64,000 nucleotides of DNA from Vanessa cardui (taxonomy: Eukaryota > Arthropoda > Insecta > Lepidoptera > Nymphalidae). The stretch covers positions 9,672,001-9,736,000 of the forward strand of contig NC_061154.1 of the NCBI RefSeq assembly GCF_905220365.1. The letters are read 5' to 3'. Positions 14,401 to 29,400 of this stretch are shown one piece after another. Position 1 is the first letter of the stretch. Every line of letters begins with the position of its first letter. The notes below the pieces were generated by a model that did not search any database, was not told the DNA's origin, and was given only the letters and a program-made list of their open reading frames with translations. Position numbers and translations under genes: made by a program.

Positions 14401-17400
14401 TGGTCGAGCGATGTGTACACCGGTTTTCATGAGTATGCCACTCCGAGGTCCCGGGTTCGATTCCCGGCCGAATCAATGTAGATTATCATTAGTTTTCTAT
14501 GTTGTCTTGGGTCTGGGTTTTTGTGGTACCGTCGTTACTTCTGATTTTCCATAACTTAAGTGTTTTAGCTACTTACATTGGGATCTGAGTAATGTGTGTG
14601 ATGTTGTCCAATATTTATTTATTTATAATATTATTTTGCTAAGCCTACTCATTTGTATTTTGAATACAAATGTATACGTTTGAACTGAATTTACTGAACG
14701 TTTCGAATACAGAACCCAAAAAACTCAATCCATCAATATCTTATTAACGATTCTCTATTCAGTTTTAATTAAACGTATCCGTCGACAGAGCGAAATGCGT
14801 TCGTTTGAAATTAAAAGCGTAACAAAAAAGCCTTTTTTATAAAATGACTTTTACAAAATAGTAAAATAATTTTCGTTCCAAATAAAATCTTCGTAAGAGC
14901 AAATAACACGTCTCGTTCAGCTCGTAAATTTTTCACAACGCTTTAGTGCACCTTTAATGGTGTCCACCACAGATTTTACGCTTGATTAACACAATGGGGG
15001 CATAAACTTAATAGAGGATGAAAAATATAAAATCTGAATAATGTTCAACATAATAAAGTTACGGGACGCAAAATTTTATTCAATAATTAAGGAAGCAACG
15101 AATAAACACAGTATAAATGATGATACATTTTGATGCCACAGCGCTAAGCGAATATAAATATACGAACAGTGTTTATTTATTTATGTTATTTATTTGAAGA
15201 GGCGTCATGATATGCAAAGTATATCTATTGATTCATACATTAAAATATTAGTAATATCTTAGCATGCATATGATAGAAAAGTAAAATATTAACTGTTTAA
15301 ACTATTACTACGATAACGTGTCATTAAATACATATATACATATGTTAAAATTGAACAAAATTTAGAAATGAATTAATTTCCATTAAGAATTTTCGATATA
15401 CTGGTGCTGAGATGACGTGTATGTGATGATGTGTGCATATTATCCATACAATAGTATATTCTACTAGTTGTTGCCTGCGTTGTCGCTCGTGTTTTAGACG
15501 TTAGTGGGGTTTTGTCATGTATTTGACAAAAAAAGTAGTCTATGTCCTTTCATGGAGTTCAAGTGTGCTTCCTACCAAATTTCATGAAATTCGTTTTAGT
15601 GGTTTGGTAGTGAAAGAACGACAAACAGACAGAGTTACTTTCATATTTATAAGTATAGATAAAAATATACGTCTGTATATCAAACATTTGTTCTGGAAAA
15701 CTTACAAAAACATAACATTTTATTACGCGCGTACCGCAGACGGTAACATTACTCCGATCTCGCCTAATATATTCAATCGATTTACCGCCACCTCTTATTG
15801 TTGGGAACCCCTTTCGACTATTACGAAATATTGAAACCTATCCATTATTACACACACTCATTTTATTTCTATTTCAAAGGAAAAGTATACACTATCTTGC
15901 TGCGATCTTATATTTTATTGTAAAAATACAACTGATATTATGAAAGGTAAAATCTGTTTGATTGTATGTATGGAATAATCTCAAGAACCAATATTCCAAT
16001 TGTAATGAAAACACTCGCACAAAGCTATATTATTCTCAGGTGTTGCAGGATACAAATAATATTAATATTATATAATTTTCTTTATTAATGTATTGCACCC
16101 ACGTGGCGTAAAGTAACAGCCTGCAAATATCTCACTGGTAAACTAGGGCCTCCTCTCCCTATGAGGAAAAGGATTGGAATTAATTCCATCGCGTTGGTAA
16201 ATACACATGTTATAGAATTTCATTTTAGACACATGTGGCCATCCTTACGATGTTTTCCTTCACGAGCACGAGATGAAATATAAAAACAAATTATGCACTT
16301 AGCAAAACAGTGCTTGTCTGGGTTTGAACTCGTTATCATCGGCTATATGCGAGCTTTCTAACCACTGGGCAATCTCGGAATATCGGAATCTACTGTTTGA
16401 AACGGATATATCTCGAATATGAATGAAATTTACTAATAACCTTTGTACGGTCTCTAATATATTTTAAATCATAATCAACTTCATCGAATGCTGGGATTGG
16501 CTATAATGGACTCACAGTGGACCTCGGGTTCTCGAACACATTCACCGCGATGTTCGACGAAAGTAATCCAAACTAGTCATCAAGAAAATACAGCAGTATA
16601 TTCTCGTACATACTCGTAATAGATGGTACGACCTATACACGACCTGGAGCTATTAATATTCGTAGCTTATTCTTCAATGTAAAGTCAAGTAATTCGCCAT
16701 TTACAAATCTTAAATAATATAAAGAAGCAAAGCCATGCCATGAATTTACTCTCATCAAGTAAATTAGTTATAAATACTCTGTAATGCAAATGTAAATCAG
16801 AATTTTTAAAACAAAGATTATGCTTTTCTCAAGAAAGGTTTCTGAATCGCGGAAGAATTCGTTGATTTTTGTGATTTTAATATTCATGCTCTAACGAAGG
16901 TGATCGTTTTAACATAATAATTTTTTACCGTATATTAAAATCATATTCGTAAGTCAAATACCAATATTATTATTCTTAAAAAAAATATTAAAATATTTCT
17001 ATAAATTCGAAAAATATTTCGGCTATAGCGGCCAATCGCATATGAGACACATCAAATACGTTACATTACATACAAGGGCTTTTACTTGCACACTCACACG
17101 TGTGCAAATAAAAGCCTATCTATTCAGTCACTCGCGTGATTGGATGGAACAGCAAATCTGACACGACCGGAAAGACGCAAGTTCAGGCGCTGAACCAACG
17201 TCTTTCCGAGGCAAGAGAATGTACACTTCCAACTAACATTGACAATTTGCGACGGAAAAACTCACTTTTTCACTCCCATCACTTTTTCTCAACCCAAAAG
17301 GCTTGAACTCAGACCTTGGGGATCTGTTGTTTTTTATCTAGACAAACAATATGGCATTCTAAGTTATAAATTATTTAATTGTTTTGAAATGGAGTATTTT

Positions 17401-20400
17401 ATTTGTTTATTGAACTTAAAAATGTTATCTTAAATTTTAAAATTTAAAATCATTTGCGGACGTGATATTATTACAATTCAGTAAATGGATAAATGAACTA
17501 TTTTTTAGTGTTACGGTGACATTGAATGTATTATTAGTTACAATACATTTCAGCGTAACAATTGTTAGGTATATAATTATACTTCTCATACTTATTTACA
17601 ATCTTTCAATGTTTTAGAGTACCGTTCCGGTACAAATTGCGTCATTTATTGTATTTGAACAGGACTTTATCTGATGCACCATCTCTCAGGTTGATTGACC
17701 TGTAACGACACAAGTAGACGACGAGTAAGAAGAAAAACCTCAATGCTTGTAACCAGACTTACTTTTTTTAGACAAGAAAGACCACTGGTGTCGACATTGA
17801 AGTAGTAAAATAACAGCCCGTAAATTTCCCACTGCTGGGCTAATGGCCTCCTCTCCCATTAAGGAGAGCCCTTGGAACATATGCCACCACGCTGTTCCAA
17901 TGCGGATTGGTAGAATGCACATGTGGCAGAATTTCAATGAAATTAGACACATGCAGGTTTCTTCACGATGTTTTCCTTCACCGCCGAGCACGAGATGAAT
18001 TATAAACACAAATTAAGCACATATGTATAGTGATGCTTGCCTGGGTTTGAACTCGAAATCATCGGTTAAGATGCACGTGTTCTAACCACTGGGCTATTGG
18101 CTGGTGTCAATATTAACTCGTTTCAATACATGAAGTATACAATAAGATAGCATGAAGTATGCGTGAACTCATAGAATACGAATCTAGTATCAAAACGGTT
18201 CACTTTTGTGTAAGAAAATGGGTAAAAGCATCATCCCATAAAATCCCACTGCTTTGCAATGCAATGAAATTCTGTAGTCCTTTTATGTGGAAAAGAGTTG
18301 ACGCTGATATTGGTTGAATTATTTACCGTGGTAAAATTACACCCACATCTGCACGTTTATTATAAACAGACGATATGCATTATAAACAATTAAAATAGAT
18401 TTGCATATTTACACGTAGGTTTTCAATACACTGGTTCATGTTGTCCCTGATTACTATAACTGGACGTTAAATGTACTAACCGTATTAGAATGCCGTTTCC
18501 GACAACATTACCGCCTTGAATACGAGCCATTAATAAATTACAATTCTTATTTAAAAGAAAATAGGTCTCCTGGATAGATATTTTTCAATGAATAAAATAA
18601 ACCCGAGTTAAATATATATTCATAGAATTGTAAAATAATACAGACCTAATAAAGTTTATTTAACATTCAGTATTGAGGAAAAGTTATATTATTACTACAA
18701 TTTATAAGAATCACAACCTGTAGGCCAGTTCCCTACTCTGTACGGGTAGAATAAAGATTTTATTTCGAGACATTTTTAAACAAACGAAAGAGTGACGAAA
18801 AAATATATGTATATAAGAGAAATGCTGGGAGTCTAAATCATCATTACATTGTATAAAACAAAGTGGCTTACCGCTGTCTGTCCATATGTCTGTTTAGATC
18901 TTTAAAATTACGCAATGGATTTTGATGCTTTTTTATATAGCTAGTATGTCCAAAGGAAGGTTTTTGTATGTAATACATTAACAATATAATTAACAAACAT
19001 TGATCATTAACAATATAATTAACAAACATTGATCATTGTAAAAGTGTCTAATGTCACGTCGTAAATAAACAAATTCTGTAGTATATTTAGTATCAGTATT
19101 GCACTCGTGCGAAGTCAGGGCGGTTCGCTATTTAATAAATAAGTTATTGTTAGTAACAAAAAAAAGTTATTTTTTTTTAATTGTACGTCGGTAACATATT
19201 TAACAGAGAGTCCAAGTGAACGTCAAATAAATCATTGTATTCAATTTAGACAAGGCGTTTGGGATGAGAATTATTATAGATACGCGATCATATCTTATAT
19301 GAAGATAATTCAATATTTCTTCCATGGTTGCACTCAATTATAAATTTAATATCAGATTCTCCTCAAATCAGATGCATTAATTAGCATTAAGTAAATGTAA
19401 AAAGATCAATGTAAATAAAACTTAAAGAGAACTGCTCCTAACAGCACTAAACTAAACGAAGAGCTCTTTCATCTGTATTCAAAGTAAATTATGTAGTTAT
19501 AAAATAGTCGGTGCTTTAAAAAAGACGCCTCCGGTTTTATTATGCTCTATAATTATGATTTCGCATTAATTCAATGAATATTTTAATAATGTTTCACGTA
19601 AAGTTCTTAATACTTGCTACATTATAATATCAGCGCTTGGAAAACGTTGAAAGCTTGGTTGGTTTTGGATCTGCGATACCTATTATTATCCGTGAGATTT
19701 TTAGTCATTATTAATATATATTATTATAAATATACAGCTGTTTTGTAAGTTGTCCTTATAAAAATAAATAAATATTTTATATAATCTTCATCGTTACAAA
19801 TTCTGCTACGAATGTCTTAGATTCGATCGCCTCGCGGCTGAACACCACTGCCTTCGGATCAAGCTCTTGGGCGACTGCTATTACTGCGTGTCGGGTCTAC
19901 CGGAGGCTCGTGACGACCATGCAAAGTGCTGCGTTGAAATGGGACTCGACATGATTGATGCAATTGCGTAAGTTAAAGCTAAATTAAAAACATACTGTCA
20001 AAGTTTATAATTATATTTGAATGTTTGTATAAATAAGGTCACCATTAACTATATTTATGTTTATTATTATGTTACTAGTTTAAGTTTCCTATGTAAGTGA
20101 ACTTTGTTCTTAATGGGAAATAAATCATCTCTAAATCTAAGTTAAACATGTTTTACAATATAGTATGACACGATTTAAATGTATCATCGCCAAAATTCGT
20201 AAATGTGAATATGATCTTTACACACACGTAATAACTTTTTATATCATATGACTTAATATATTCGTCAATTTTACACGTCGCTTTTCATGCACTTGCTTTC
20301 TCGTTTTGAACTGACGCTAGAATCTATAGCGACGATAGCGTCGAAGGGCGCGATAGGGAGCTATTTCTATTAGTTGTATAAATCGGCAGTAACCAGTTTT

Positions 20401-23400
20401 ATTGAATCTGCCGAAACTACATATAAGTTGTGTCGTACTACACTTACAGATTAATCTGAGCAGTTTGATATTACCTGAGATGTATACACTCACGACGATG
20501 ATATGTTGACTTGCTATTCTATAATATATAAAATATTTTGTCAGTCTTGTACGTGAGGTGATGGCGGTGAATGTGAACATGCGCGTGGGCATCCACACCG
20601 GACGAGTTCACTGCGTCGTCCTCGGGCTACGCAAGTGGCAGTTCGACGTGTGGTCAAATGACGTCACGCTTGCCAACTACATGGAGAGCGGTGGAGTCGC
20701 TGGGTATATAAAATAAATTTAATATATTATCGTGTACGAGAACTAGGGTCAAGGATTAAATCGGTTAAGCGATAATCCTCGATGAAAAAGCAAATAAGGG
20801 CAGCAACGATTTTAATGTTTGTTTTCGTGGTTTTACGCTTCGCTGATAAATCTTTTCGTGAATAAAATACTTAAATGTGTACGTAAATAATAAAATTTAA
20901 AAGATTATCTCTCTGGATTAAAATTTGTTTAATGTGAATTTTGTTGCACGTGTGTAATAAGGGTGTATATTGATTTTAATAATTAATACAATCAACCAAC
21001 AATTGTTGACATGGCTTAGCTATTTACATTGGCAATATTTTGATAAGAAACACGAGTATTATTGTTACAAAAACAGAACGGTACCCCGTCAGCGGAGGCC
21101 TAAGGCGAAAACAAACTTGAATCCGCTCCGTATCGTATAATAACGTACTCATTAAGTATACATTGTTGATCGGTTATTAATATTTTGAATGTTTTCATAG
21201 GCGGGTACACATTACGAAGGAAACCCTCCGATGCCTTGGCGAAGATTACAAAGTTGAACCTGGATATGGTGGTCTCCGTAACGTATATCTGAAGGATCAT
21301 AATATTGAGACCTACCTTATTGTGCCGGATGACACCAGCCGTGTGGTAAGTGGACGACACGATTGCATCAGTACAAGATACATTACGGCCAGAGAATAAT
21401 GTTTAAATTACATTTCGTACAACGTAAAGCTGAATGTGGAGGTACGATTCCTTCTTGTTTTACTTCTCGAAAAGAGACGATTTTTATAAATATTAAGAAA
21501 TTAAATCTACCGAAAATTAATCAAGTGTCGAACTATTAGATGATTATTTCATCGTTTCTGTGCACGCATCCTTAGTCCTATTCTTTTGTTGGAAAAGGGT
21601 CCGAACTGTCGGTTTTGATTATTATTTCCATCAACATTCGTACTCCATTCAAATGTACGCCGTACCTTGTATTATTTAGATATATTAAAATATTCCCAAG
21701 ATTAATTTATAAGTAAATAGGATGATGGAAAAATTTAAAATATTTAAAAGGTTTTTAACTTATAAAAACTTATCAGACATTACTAAAATGTTTTTTTTCC
21801 TTAAATCATTACATAGTATAATACAAAGTCGCTTACACTGTATGTCCCTATGTATGCTTAGACCTTTAAAATTACTTAACGGAGTTTGATGCGGGTTTTT
21901 TTAATAGATAGAGTGATTCAAGAGGAAGGTTTTTTTATAATATTGTACATGGACAATATAGTAAAGAAACAAGAAAAAATCCTTAGTATATTTAGTACCC
22001 CGTGTAAAGCCGGGGCGGGTCGCCTAGTATTATATATGTATACTAATAACTAAATTTTACTTGAGATATTTCTAGTAGATTATTCATAAACTAAATCATT
22101 ATAAATCGTAAAATATTCGCTCATATTTTAAACATTTTGTGCAAATATCGGAGGTCTATTTACCTTAGTCGAAGAGTTTGTTTATACGAAAACGCTTTTC
22201 GCTCCGCCGTGTGTTATTACAATCTCAAATACTGTCCAGTTTTCGTACTGATGCAATTAAATTTTGATCAAAACATGCCACGTTAGCAGTTATAGTACAG
22301 TGTAAAACAACATACTATCCTTCGATGTCTAAAAAAACTACGATATTTTACTGATTTTATTTATATGACTAAATAAAACTTAACATCGAAGTAATTCGAA
22401 TCATATCTAATATAAATATATATAAAATTTTTTTTTAAGTTATAAGTTTGTGGACGAGTGTATGGGCCAACTGATGATATCACACTTAAAGAAATATTAC
22501 CCATTTCTTACATCGCCAATGCCCCACCAACCTTGGGAATAAGATGTTAGGTCCCTCGTGCCTGTAGTTACACTGGCACACTCACCCTTCAAACCAGAAC
22601 ACAACAATACTGTGTTTGTTGTTTAGCGGTAGAATATCTGATGAGTGGATAGCGGTAGAATATCTGATGAGTGGATGTTACCTACCCAGACGAGCTTGCA
22701 CAAAGCCCTACCACCATGTGATTCCAACATTTAAAGTTATGAAATCCATGACAATCAATAATATTTCATATACGAGTATATCATTATTGAGTTATTAAAT
22801 ATTTATATTTATTTATCAGGACAAGAAACCTCAGAATTCGTTCTCACTAAACGGAAATGTGTCGAAGGAAATGCGGGTAATGGGACACGGATCACAGCAT
22901 GGGAAACACTCCTCCAAGTAAGTAAAATACATAAATTTATCGCCCTTTATTATACTCGACACAAATTACTTATAAGGTATAGTACGACACAAATTCAATA
23001 AAACCGATTACTGCCAATTTATACAACCAATAGAAATAGCTCCCTATCGCGCCATTCAACGCTATTCGTCGCTATAGATTCTCGCGTCAGTTCAACCCGA
23101 GAAAGCAAGAGCATGTAAATCGACGTAATATATTAGGTCATATGATATTACAAGTTATTACGTTTGTGTAAAGATCATATTTACATAAATGATTTGATTT
23201 GATTTACAGAAATGAAATAAATGTTGATAATTTGGGATAGTACTTCATTCGGATATGATCGGTTTTACGAATTTTGCCGATGCTACATCTAAGTTGTGTC
23301 GTACTATACAAGGCATTCGAAACCGTGTTGAAATCTGTTTAGAGTTCGATGTTGTTGACGATTACGATGAGATTTTAGTATAAAAGTGGTTTTGGATCAT

Positions 23401-26400
23401 TAACAATATATTTAACAATAATAGCATAGATCACTACGGGGAATATTAAAGTTCAATACAATATATTTCTAAGGCAAATTTCACTCCTATCAACACAAAA
23501 CACGCTACTATTACTATTATTTCTAATTCTTTTAACTTAAGAATTTAAAGTTAATTAATGATCGAGCATTATACCTTGTTATTTTCCCTATAATTTTCAA
23601 ATTGTGGGCTTATCGGCATTGTGGGATTTTGTTGAAGTTGTATAAGTTCCGGTATGCTCTGGTGTTTATTCGATGCTGGGGAGGGCAATGTAAATCAAAA
23701 TGAGAGCTAGTTAAAACAGGAATTCGCTAATAGCACAAACCTGCTAATAAAACTAACTTACAACAACAACAGTCTGTAAATTCCCACTGCTGGGCTAAAG
23801 GCCTCCTCTCCCTTTGAGGGGAAGGTTTGGAACATATTCCACCACGCTATTCCAATGCAGGTTGGTGGAATACACATATGGCAGAATTTCTATGAAATTT
23901 GTCACATGCAGGTTTCTTCACGATGTTTTCCTTCACCGCTGAGCACGAGATGAATTATAAAGACAAATTAAGCACATGAATCAGCGGTGCTTGCCTGGGT
24001 TTGAATCCGCAATCATCGGTTAAGATGCACGCGTTCTAACCACTGGGCCATCTCGACTAAAAAACTAACTAACAACTAACACTAACTTAGCTACCCCAAT
24101 TACACCAATTCAAGACATTATCAGGTATTTCTTTCCCTAGTCCGCGTTTACTAAAAAGCCAGTTAAAATAAAAGCGTGTATTGTACAGAAAACGAATCCA
24201 GAAAGCTTTTTATTTAAAGAGGGCTTTAATATTTATATTGCCGGTAGCTCTATTTGTTTAATGTTGGGTTATAGAGTTTATTTGTAAATTATTAATGATA
24301 TGAAGGCGATTCTTTAAGAATAGAATAATAAATTATGAATCGCATCGACGTTAAAGAAATTAAGTAGATTTGTAAGCTCTTCGTTTAATTTTTAGCGACA
24401 TATGTTTTTCTTACTCTTCTTTTTTTCTTATCTCTTAATCTATAAATAATTAATTACGCAATGTATACCCTTAACTAAATAATTTTATTTTAATGAATGT
24501 TAATTAAAATCGCCGAAATAAAGTAATTGCTAAATTTATTGATGTAGCAAACGTACGTTTTTAATTAATATGTCACTAAATAATATTGTACTAAATTTGA
24601 AACACTCAACTGGAAATTTTAACTAACCATTAATTACAAATACACTTTTATACGTAAATATAATATGACTCTAAATATTATAGTATTATAATTTTTTACT
24701 TTAACTGCATTTAAATATGAGATAGTTGAAACTTTTAACAAAAATTTAAAATAATATTGAATTATTTATTGTACGAGTAAATATCTGGCAGTGAGATTTC
24801 TTTTTGAAGTACAATAATGGTAAACTTAAAATCATCGTTCTTTTTTAAGCTTGGTGATTGCTCTTTTGTATTAATATTACGATCTCGGAGTTTGTTCTAT
24901 CTTCTTTGTCTACTTAAGAACTTTGCGAAACAAAATATTCGAGATCGTATCACAAAAAAATATGTATCTCATAACAATCACGGACTTTATTGAGAAACAT
25001 TTATTTTTTTGTACATTTCACACATAAAATAAATTAAATGAGAGAAATTATTATTTTTCTCTTCTCAAAAAGAAAATTCATAGTACTAATATTTATTAAA
25101 AACCGAAGTAAAGTATTGAAAATTGAAAATCATAAGTTTATTTGAAAGAAAATCGAGCTCTTCTACTGATATGATTAAGAGGCAGAGCTACACGGCACTG
25201 CATTGCGGTTATATCTTTAATGCGATCGATGATGAATAAATGAAAACATACAGACCGAATACCTGCGAACAAAAAACATATAAAAAAGAATACCTTTCAA
25301 GGCTATATTTTAATACAATTATATATCAACCAATTAATTATCTATTATACCTTTTATAATTTCAAAACGAAAATATCTCAAAGTTATGATTGTAATAAAA
25401 GTATGAAGAATATTTATAATACGTATTTCAAAATTATTATTAACATTACGTACCCATATGAAACAAAAAATGCTTGGGCATATAAAGCGGGCAGTTAAAT
25501 CCTCTGCACTTGACATATGAGAGTCTATTGTTTTGGAAACAGAGCTAAATTCAGGTCAAGCTGGATGTAGTTCACTAGTTTGAAATTTTAAATTAAAATC
25601 GCTTCGATTGTACTTACAGTGCGGTATCTTCAATTCGAAATGAAAATTGATGACAATAATGTGATCAATGATCATTAATAATACGGCAATGCTTTTTAAT
25701 TACATTGTTATGTAATAAGTTGAATTTACTGACGGATTATTTCGGATTCCAGGCAAATATATTTCTTAGATATACGACTAAAAATGCACTATAAAGTTAA
25801 AAAGAAGTTTAATTTAATGTAACCAATCGATTAAAAGTTTATGTTTCGAAAGGAACATATTATAAAACTAGATGTGCCCATGACTTCTTGTGCGTTTGAA
25901 CTTAACAAAGATTTATTGTTGTAGTCTAAGTTACTGCTTATTACATCACCTATCTGCCAGAAAAGGCCTGTCAAAATAAGTCCAGAAAATTGTTGGAACA
26001 GAAAGACAGACAATTTTAAAAATGTTATTTTGCTACCGCTTATACATATGTAAATATGCATTTAGTAAAAAAATTATAGATATAAGGTTCTTTTCATATT
26101 ACAAACGGACGCTCCAATTTTATTCTACGTATGGATATCCTTTGTAATAGAAAACTTACTGCATCGAATAAATTCCTAGGATCGGTGTGGATGCGAACAA
26201 TGAGAATAAGAAACCAGAGGATGAGGTGAACGAGTATCTAATGAAGGCAATTGATGCCCGCTCCATCGACCGTCTCCGCGCCGAGCACTGCCGGCCTTTC
26301 ACGCTGACCTTCCGCGACAATAAGCTGGAACGAAAGGTAACTTACTCACTCACTGCTTTGTATTATGCCATGTTTGTCATACTTTAATATATATTCAATA

Positions 26401-29400
26401 ATGTTTATGATAAGAATGCCGAACGTATATTTCTTGGACCGTTCAATACAAGATCATTAGTTAGTTCTTGTGACATCCTCGTATTTAGAAATCATAAATT
26501 ATTTAGTTTTCTTCATTTTACTCGCTGTAAAGTATAAGATTGTTATGCAGACAGTGCATTTTGGATTTCACATAGTTCAGAAAATGGTTAAATGGCTTTA
26601 GAAAGGTTTGTATGGAAATGGAAATCGGCATTTATTATTGATATAGTTAGTTGATAAGAATTTATGAAAATTCTTTTAAGAGAGAATTTAGAATGGAACT
26701 TTATGTGAAACAACATCATTTTTGAAGATTAAAAATAAGGAAATCGGTGTTTGAGATATCTATTTATTATACATGTTACAAAAAAAAGTTTCTTAATCAG
26801 ACAGTATAGAATTTTTATACATTGTGTATATATATACATATAAGGCTTTTAAGTTTGAATGAAACCAATTAAACTTGGATAAAACAAACTAATACTAGAT
26901 GTGATTTACTATTTTGGCTCCAAACAGTTATTCGCAAGATTCCATTTGATTTTGCATTTAAAGGGCTTGTGAATGTTTCTGTTAATCAATAACGGGTTGA
27001 TTTCCAAATCTGTACTGAAATTTGGGAATTTTATCGTTGATTACATGCAGACCTTTTTAGTTATCAGGATCATACAGTGTATTTATAATATAAAAAAGTT
27101 TTAAATTTACTCCAATAATGTCTTAAGGAAAAATTAGGGGGTTTTCTAAAATGTTTCTGATAGGTAATGACACCGGGTACATCGTTTAGAAAATTATAAT
27201 AAACACTGTATATTCTATTAAATTTATTAAAATAATGTTGTTAAATTAACGCGGAATATACTTAATACTATATAAAATCTCAGGTAAAGTGGTAGTGGTA
27301 AGTTAAGTTTGTGTGGTAAGTAAATTAAAATTTTTAGTCACACATAAAGGCATGTTGGTCTGGGTCTGGAAATAGCACAAGCCCTTGGCTTGTTGCCAGT
27401 CTACGATATAGACGAAATTAATGCTGATATCACTCACGCGCTTAAACACACTTTTAGTTAAGTGTTCTTTAAAAAAACGCTACAGTTTTTATAATTAAAT
27501 ACATCTACGTATATTAAATTGCAATGACGCCTTAAAATATGTTTATTTAGTTACATAGTAGAGTTGAATCAATAAATTCCCATTGTAAAGGATATTAAAT
27601 CATTATACAGCAATAATACGATCCGGTTTTATTTAACCTTTTTATTACATTTCCTTGTACATAATTAAAAGTTTATAATAGACTCCCGTGGAAATCTAGA
27701 ATCCTGTGGAAGTATTACCACACGTTTACGCTCTGCGTACTTTAAAACATAAACAACAACATAATAACAGACAATGTATTTTGTTTCGCGACTTTTCTCG
27801 ATTTGTTATCTCGTGAAATCATTTTTAGGCAGAATAATTTAAACAGCCATCAAGAGCAATAAAGATATTCAAATAATTATCGATACGTTGTTCATGAAGA
27901 ATGATAATGGAATACAAACCAATGCAGTTGGTACAGAATATAAGAGTAGTTCAATTAAAAGTCACTTCAAACGAATTTCCACATGAATAAGTCATGAATA
28001 CACGTACACACGGCGTACACGCACGGCGAACATCGGTTTGGAACTGGAAACTCCATCGTCCGTAGCCGATAATTGCTGGCGTGCGAATAATTGAACAACA
28101 ATGTTCACAAACGTTTTGTTTTTTTTTTTTTTTATGAATGTATCTTACTCTCAGTTATGTTTTGGTAATAAGCATTTTTTTTTAATTCGTGGCAGGGTCT
28201 TGAGTTTGTTATAAATACTTTTTCATTTAATCTTTTACAATAATCTGTTTATGATTGATGAGAATTTAAGTAAGCCCTAAATTGATTTTCCTTTGACAGT
28301 GATAGCTCTTTGTTATAATGATAATATGATGTATTACAATTTCTCTTTAAAACAAATAATCCTTTTAAACACCTTAAATATTTTTTATTTTTTGTGAAAC
28401 ATTCACCATAATTGACATAAAATATATTATTTAAATTAAGAAATATTAGAAAAAGTATAATAGTATGGTATGGGCCTACTTTTAACGCTATCCGTTGCAC
28501 ACTGATTATATCTTAACATGGATTAGCTTATCGTAGTTTTAATAGATCAAATTATTGTAAGAAAAGAAAAAATGTTAACAGACAGTTTCACTCTTAAATT
28601 TGTTGATGACCTCCTGAATGATCTCTCCAAAGGCGGCTAATCTCTGGGGAGATTATTCAACTGCGTAGGACATGTACACGAGTGAAAAAAGACCAAGTGC
28701 AGGATCTACATGCTTTCCAACTATATAAATATAAGCTCTGCTAGGCAGAAGCCGGAGTTTAGAACGCGCCAAGCTAGAGCTGCTACAATTTCTTACAGTA
28801 AAACCTTTTTGCTGTCAACTGCGATTTGTGTTTATAACATCAAAATCAGCATTATAAACTATACCATCGTGTCAATTAAGGTAGTTCAATCATACGTATC
28901 AAGGTAGCTACATGAATTATTATGATTAACAATTTCAAAGTAACAATCAACTAAAACATATAACGTATGAATGTGGCCTTCAAACTTACTGAAGCGTAAA
29001 AGTTTCAAAGTAATTTATAATACAAATTAACCGTTTGCCCGAAGGGATTTACCGACCGAAACATCTCAGGAGCCATTCGATTACTCTCGAATGTTAAGAA
29101 TTTTGGAAAGACCTGCTATCGCAATGACCTCCTTTATACTTATTCGTAATCATACCTATATATAAAAAAGACAAGGAAATATACATCAACAGTAATTATT
29201 TCTTTAAAAAGCTTATCTACGTTACATAAGGAACACACATTTGTACATACTATATAGCGAGTCATTTTATCAATAAAATATTTCATAGTTTGTTTTATTT
29301 ATAAATTTCTGTATGAAACGTTTAAACTGGTATCATTCTTAAACTATATTCGAGATCACGTAAAAGTGTTTGAAGAGATAAATTGGATTTAGGGGCGGGT

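Larger units (their letters stand above)
9412..19820 (+). other. Intron 2 (10.4 kb) of the in-window cyclase exons
   Basis: Starts GTGAGT and ends TCTTAG. The coding sequence joins ...LFA-R-FDRL across it. It holds the MITE at 10646, SINEs at 11243, 12841, 14392, 16114 and 17811, an inverted-repeat element at 13463 and LINE tails at 15465 and 18845. Outside these I see only AT-rich sequence. Confidence 0.85.
22918..26179 (+). other. Intron between cyclase exons 6 and 7
   Basis: Starts GTAAGT and ends TCCTAG. It holds the MITE at 22978, a SINE at 23761 and a LINE tail near 25868. The remainder, especially 24060-25800, is plain AT-rich sequence in which I see nothing. Confidence 0.85.
5424..26336 (+). 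other. Ac76E: Cyclase exons 1-7: C1a catalytic half and C1b linker
   Basis: Exons: 5424-5545, 9319-9411, 19821-19967, 20545-20703, 21201-21345, 22820-22917, 26180-26336. The first encodes the helix leading into C1 (ERLLLSVLPRHVAMEM). Exons 2-5 hold both metal aspartates, the HTGRVHCVVLGLRKW stretch and the QFDVWSNDVTLAN stretch. Exon 6 is a low-complexity, Ser/His/Lys-rich piece of C1b. It is 98 nt, so skipping it would shift the frame. Exon 7 carries the type 2/4/7-like C1b motif. Residue 145 is Val (20615-20617) where class III cyclases normally have Gly. Confidence 0.95.

Noticed and set aside
14392..14466. tRNA gene suggested by the GGTTCGATTCC B box (also at 33810)
   Set aside because: The same head is followed by the same non-tRNA body and an A/T-rich tail at two sites, and no full cloverleaf can be formed. 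It is a tRNA-derived SINE.
15517..15834. 105-codon open frame as a gene
   Set aside because: The first half is an RTE-like LINE tail and the rest has no motif or splice context.
17740..18009. 89-codon open frame on the minus strand
   Set aside because: Almost entirely inside a Metulj-like SINE copy.
20317..20598. 93-codon open frame on the minus strand
   Set aside because: It covers MITE sequence and the antisense of a cyclase exon.
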